Shown: positions 60,337 to 64,000 of the stretch, piece by piece
Position numbering within the stretch: position 1 is the stretch's first letter
Layout of the letters: every line of letters begins with the position of its first letter
Source of the DNA: Prevotella sp.
GTDB taxonomy: Bacteria > Bacteroidota > Bacteroidia > Bacteroidales > Bacteroidaceae
Reading direction: 5' to 3'
NCBI GenBank assembly: GCA_017561825.1
Contig: JAFZBK010000067.1
Span: 62,001 to 126,000, forward strand
Length of the DNA stretch: 64,000 bases
Position numbers and translations under genes: made by a program
Notes under the pieces: generated by a model
Told to the model about the DNA's origin: nothing
Seen by the model: the letters and a program-made list of their open reading frames with translations, nothing else
Databases searched by the model: none

Positions 60337-60366
60337 TTTGTTTCACAATTTTTTTTCGTACTTTTG
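60337..60366 (+). promoter_or_regulatory. Promoter of malic enzyme gene
   Basis: TTTG (60337-60340), 18 bp, TACTTTTG (60359-60366), about 58 bp upstream of the ATG. Confidence 0.7.
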
Positions 60367-60424
60367 CACCCAATTATTCATTACACACGTATTGGTGAGA
60401 AGATTGTTATAATAATATACAGCT

Positions 60425-62725
60425 ATGGTTAAGATTTCAAAAGAAGCCGCCCTCGCCTATCATGAGAACGGCAGACCAGGTAAGATTGAGGTGAAACCCA
60501 CCAAATCGTACAGAACACAAACAGATTTAAGTCTGGCCTATTCGCCAGGTGTAGCCTTCCCTTGTCTTGAGATACAAGAGAACCCCGACACTGCATACAA
60601 ATATACCGATAAAGGTAATCTGGTGGCAGTCATCAGTAACGGTACAGCCGTACTCGGACTGGGTGACATCGGTGCCATGAGCGGAAAGCCCGTGATGGAA
60701 GGAAAAGGATTGCTTTTCAAGATCTACGGCGGTATTGACGTCTTCGATATTGAAGTCAATGAAAAAGACCCCGAGAAGTTCTGCGAGGCAGTGGAGAAGA
60801 TTGCCCCCACCTTCGGTGGTATCAACCTGGAGGATATCAAAGCTCCTGAGTGCTTCTATATTGAAGACCGCCTGAAGAAATCGCTCGATATTCCCGTGAT
60901 GCATGATGATCAGCATGGTACGGCCATTATTTCTGCCGCCGGACTGAAGAATGCGCTTGAGGTGAACGGTAAGGATATCAAGAAGGTACGCATCGTGGTA
61001 AACGGTGCAGGTGCCGCTGCTATCTCTTGTACCAAGCTGTATATGGCCTTGGGTGCCCAGAAAGAGAATATCCTGATGCTCGACTCCAAAGGCGTTATCA
61101 CCAGCGACCGTCCTAACCTCAATGAGCAGAAGAAGTTCTTCGCCACCGACCGTCGTGATGTACACACACTGGCAGAGGCCGTGAACGGTGCCGATGTGTT
61201 CGTAGGACTGTCGAAGGGTAATGTGCTTACCCAGGAGATGGTGAAGACCATGGCTAAGGATCCTGTGATCTTTGCGCTTGCCAATCCTGTACCAGAAATT
61301 TCCTACGAGGATGCCATGGAGGCTCGTCCTGACACGCTGATGGCCACAGGTCGTACCGACTACCCCAACCAGATCAACAACGTGATCGGTTTCCCCTACA
61401 TCTTCCGTGGTGCCCTAGACGTACACGCCACCGCCATCAACGAGGAGATGAAGATGGCTGCCGTACATGCCATCGCCGATCTGGCCAAGCAGCCAGTGCC
61501 CGACGTGGTGAACGATGTGTATCATGTGAACAACCTCACCTTCGGTCGTGAGTACTTCATTCCCAAACCAGTGGATCCCCGTTTGATCACCGAGGTGTCT
61601 GCCGCTGTGGCCAAGGCCGCCATCGACAGTGGTGTGGCCCGCAAGAACATCGAGAACTGGGAGGAATATAAGAACTCACTGTCCGTGTTGTTAGGTCAGG
61701 AGACCAAGCTCACGCAGAAGCTCTATGCTACCGCCGCTGCGCATCCGCAACGCGTGGTCTTCGCAGAAGCCGTTCACCCCACCATGCTCAAGGCCGCCGT
61801 ACAGGCCAAGGCAGAAGGTATCTGTCAGCCAGTACTCTTGGGTAATGAGGAGACCATTGAGAAGCTGGCTAACTCGCTCGACCTGAACCTGGAGGGTATT
61901 GATATCGTCAACCTCCGTCATCCCCGTGAGCAGGAGCGTCGTGAGCGCTATGCCCGCATCCTTACCGAGAAGCGTCAGCGCGACGGCTACACCTTCCAGG
62001 AGGCCAACGATAAGATGTTCGAACGTAACTACTTCGGTATGATGATGGTGGAGACCGGTGAGGCAGATGCCTTCATCACAGGTCTTTATACTAAGTACTC
62101 CAATACCATCAAGGTGGCTAAGGAAGTGATTGGCATCCGTCCTGAATACAAGAACTTCGGTACGATGCACATCATCAACTCGCCCAAGGGAACCCTTTAT
62201 ATCTCCGATACGTTGGTGAATGCCAACCCAACAACGGACATGCTCGTGGACATCGCCAAGCTCTCTGCCACCACCGTTCGTTTCTTCAATGAGAAACCCA
62301 CCATCGCTATGGTCAGTCACTCCAACTTCGGTAGCGACGGTAGCGAGGGATCACGTAAGGTGCGTCTGGCAGTAGAGAAGATGCAAGAGGATTATCCTGA
62401 TCTGGTGATTGATGGTGAGATCCAGTTAGGCTTCGCGCTCGACAAGGAGTTGCGTGATAATCTGTATCCTTTCACCCGTCTGAAGGGCAAGGATGTGAAC
62501 ACCTTGATCTTCCCCAACCTCACCAGTGCCCGTTCATCATACAAGATGCTACAGGCTTTGGATGCCGATGTGGAGATCATTGGTCCGATACAGATGGGTC
62601 TGAACAAGCCGATCCACTTCACCGACTTCGGCTCATCCGTACGCGACGTGGTGAACATCACCGCCGTAGCCGTGATTGACGCCTACGTGGAGAAGATCAA
62701 GAACAGATTGAATGGAAAACTATAA
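60425..62725 (+). CDS. maeB: NADP-dependent malic enzyme with C-terminal phosphotransacetylase-like domain
   Basis: The 766-residue product has the MaeB two-part layout. The malic enzyme part has [63 protein letters not shown] and [15 protein letters not shown]. From about residue 430 there is a phosphate acetyl/butyryl transferase-like domain ([52 protein letters not shown]). It converts malate to pyruvate and CO2. The C-terminal domain usually acts as an allosteric, acetyl-CoA-sensing part. Confidence 0.95.
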   Translation: MVKISKEAALAYHENGRPGKIEVKPTKSYRTQTDLSLAYSPGVAFPCLEIQENPDTAYKYTDKGNLVAVISNGTAVLGLGDIGAMSGKPVMEGKGLLFKIYGGIDVFDIEVNEKDPEKFCEAVEKIAPTFGGINLEDIKAPECFYIEDRLKKSLDIPVMHDDQHGTAIISAAGLKNALEVNGKDIKKVRIVVNGAGAAAISCTKLYMALGAQKENILMLDSKGVITSDRPNLNEQKKFFATDRRDVHTLAEAVNGADVFVGLSKGNVLTQEMVKTMAKDPVIFALANPVPEISYEDAMEARPDTLMATGRTDYPNQINNVIGFPYIFRGALDVHATAINEEMKMAAVHAIADLAKQPVPDVVNDVYHVNNLTFGREYFIPKPVDPRLITEVSAAVAKAAIDSGVARKNIENWEEYKNSLSVLLGQETKLTQKLYATAAAHPQRVVFAEAVHPTMLKAAVQAKAEGICQPVLLGNEETIEKLANSLDLNLEGIDIVNLRHPREQERRERYARILTEKRQRDGYTFQEANDKMFERNYFGMMMVETGEADAFITGLYTKYSNTIKVAKEVIGIRPEYKNFGTMHIINSPKGTLYISDTLVNANPTTDMLVDIAKLSATTVRFFNEKPTIAMVSHSNFGSDGSEGSRKVRLAVEKMQEDYPDLVIDGEIQLGFALDKELRDNLYPFTRLKGKDVNTLIFPNLTSARSSYKMLQALDADVEIIGPIQMGLNKPIHFTDFGSSVRDVVNITAVAVIDAYVEKIKNRLNGKL

Positions 62726-62729
62726 ATGA

Positions 62730-64000
62730 CTACTGTTGGTCATTCTCTAGCGGGATATCCTTGAACAGGATATCCCGTTGCATTTTCAGATAGTCCTTCC
62801 GCTGACGAATGGCTTTCATAACCAATGGGGATTCCAATGGTTTGAAGTCGGTCATCAATTTCCAGTTACCCTCCGCCTCAAGACGGTCGATCATCATACC
62901 AATGCTTAGGTTGGCTGTTGACTCCGCTGGCTGATACACCGCCTCTGTACCCTTTTCGTCGTTGGTCATCTCTGACAACAGATGAACGCGCGTCAGATAC
63001 TCCAACAGATCATGGGTGATACGGATAGGGATATTCGTGGCCAGCTTCAGTTCCAAGGCCGTATAAGGCTTCTTCCCTTCTTCGAAACGACGACAGATGA
63101 GCGTCATCAGATACGCACTGAGCAGCAGTTTGTACCGATGACTGAGATCATCAGTGCTGGCCCTGAAGGCGAACTTCTCCAGATTCTGGTTAGTATAAGC
63201 CAGTTCCGCGCCAAACAGACAGATGGTCCATGAAATCTGCACCCAGAGCATGAACAAAGGTAAGGCGGCAAACGAACCGTAGATGGCGTTATAACCCGTC
63301 ACCCAGATTTGCGAATGGATATACACCAGCTGTAATCCCTGCATGGCCACACCAGCGAGGATGCCCGGTACAATGGCGCTCCTCACCTTCACCTTCGTGT
63401 TGGGCATGAACACATAGAGGGCGATGAACACACCCGACATAATAACATAAGGTAAGAGGCGTAGCACGAACCGCAAGGTAGGACCTACGATGATACTCTC
63501 TCCAATCCCATCAGCAAAGGTAGCCATCATAATGGAGATACCCGAGGTGACCACGATGATGATCGGTGCCAGCAGGAACATTCCCATATAATCAGTGATG
63601 GTACGGAAGATGCTTCGAGGTGTGTTCACCTGCCAGATATCATTGAAAGCCTTCTCGATGTTACTGATCAGCATGATCACAGTCCAAAGCATGAACAAAA
63701 GACCGATTCCCAAGAAGATGCCACTCTTGGTATGTACCAGGTAGGAGTTGACGAAGCCGATGATGGCCTCAGCTACCTGCGGTTGTGAGGAAAGAGCCTC
63801 ACGGAACCACGACTCGATATATTTATTGTATCCGAAGCCACGAGCAATGGCAAACACCACCGCCATGATGGGCACGATAGCCAACAGTGTGGAATAGGTC
63901 AGCGCAGCGGCAGAATCCATCATTCGCTTGGTAGTGAAATACTCCACCGCCAGTAGCACCTTCTTGATGATCTCATAGAAAAGGTAGCGAACCGGTGAGA
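62730..64000 (-). CDS. YihY/BrkB-family membrane protein, 5' end beyond window
   Basis: The frame is open from the stop at 62730 to the last base. About 423 residues are visible, and the upstream reading (RYLFYEIIKKVLLAVEYF) suits the family's N-terminus, so the true start is outside the window. It has about six membrane segments and the family-typical DSAAALTYSTLLAIVPIMAVVFAIARGFG and FLLWVQISWTICLFGAELAYTNQN. A C-terminal soluble part resembles a winged-helix region. Its role is uncertain (often mislabelled RNase BN). It is convergent with maeB, 4 bp apart. Confidence 0.88.
   Translation of the reverse strand, partial: SPVRYLFYEIIKKVLLAVEYFTTKRMMDSAAALTYSTLLAIVPIMAVVFAIARGFGYNKYIESWFREALSSQPQVAEAIIGFVNSYLVHTKSGIFLGIGLLFMLWTVIMLISNIEKAFNDIWQVNTPRSIFRTITDYMGMFLLAPIIIVVTSGISIMMATFADGIGESIIVGPTLRFVLRLLPYVIMSGVFIALYVFMPNTKVKVRSAIVPGILAGVAMQGLQLVYIHSQIWVTGYNAIYGSFAALPLFMLWVQISWTICLFGAELAYTNQNLEKFAFRASTDDLSHRYKLLLSAYLMTLICRRFEEGKKPYTALELKLATNIPIRITHDLLEYLTRVHLLSEMTNDEKGTEAVYQPAESTANLSIGMMIDRLEAEGNWKLMTDFKPLESPLVMKAIRQRKDYLKMQRDILFKDIPLENDQQ

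Overview
The window looks like chromosomal DNA from a Bacteroidetes bacterium, most likely Prevotellaceae (Prevotella sensu lato, possibly a rumen or gut xylan-user). The reasons are many promoters of the Bacteroidetes form TTTG-N19/20-TAnnTTTG, weak Shine-Dalgarno sequences, Bacteroidetes-only families (DUF4301, DUF6057, DUF6078-like), a GSY-type glycogen synthase, and secreted GH8 and CE1-like enzymes. Most of the sequence is ordinary core genome. No transposase, integrase or phage gene was found.

Layout. 1-2.2 kb: glycogen phosphorylase (cut by the window edge) and glycogen synthase. 2.3-4.05 kb: a small secreted protein and a PagL-like outer-membrane barrel. 4.0-10.3 kb: a PurF-like protein lacking the catalytic Cys, a BASS transporter, a TSCPD protein, YebC and PheT, with three tandem promoters ahead of pheT. 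10.3-14.7 kb: a LysM glucosaminidase, then a five-gene operon (sorting-domain-like protein, L,D-transpeptidase, ECF sigma, anti-sigma-like, Spy-like). 14.7-17.6 kb: RNase Z, a lipoprotein, a block of intergenic repeats and MazG. 17.6-21 kb: an accessory cluster of uncharacterised genes with a 22-bp palindromic tandem array. 21-25.7 kb: tagaturonate reductase, a carboxylesterase and a GH8 enzyme. 25.7-31 kb: an operon of HAD phosphatase, MFS transporter, DUF6057 and PD40 lipoprotein. 31-35.3 kb: lipoprotein, rsmG, MBL hydrolase, ruvC and a two-domain ABC ATPase. 35.4-40.7 kb: DUF6057-like protein, glgB, a MORN protein and an esterase. 40.9-48.8 kb: kdsB, two tRNA-Asp genes, GNAT, GT2, recR, engB, an ABC-F protein and DUF4301.

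48.9-57.4 kb is a defence and repeat region. It holds an orphan HigA-like antitoxin with the remnant of its toxin. Next is a truncated Abi_2/AbiF-like gene with an upstream structured RNA. Then comes a complete type II-C CRISPR-Cas locus: 14 identical 36-bp repeats with 13 spacers, cas2, cas1, a 1203-residue cas9, and a divergent tracrRNA whose promoter overlaps that of cas9. Past the tracrRNA lies 1.3 kb of noncoding DNA. It contains a 22-bp tandem array and a roughly 520-bp nested inverted-repeat element with phased ATGTAG boxes and three palindromes 65 bp apart. I could not assign the element to any known feature type, and it is my main candidate for something undescribed.

57.4-64 kb: a RelA-type (p)ppGpp synthetase with a degenerate hydrolase site, a TetR regulator, malic enzyme fused to a phosphotransacetylase-like domain, and a BrkB-type membrane protein cut by the right edge.

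Glycogen synthesis and breakdown (glgA, glgP, glgB) and plant-polysaccharide use (GH8, esterases, tagaturonate reductase) are the main metabolic themes. The defence genes lie together in one island with clear signs of decay around an apparently intact CRISPR system.
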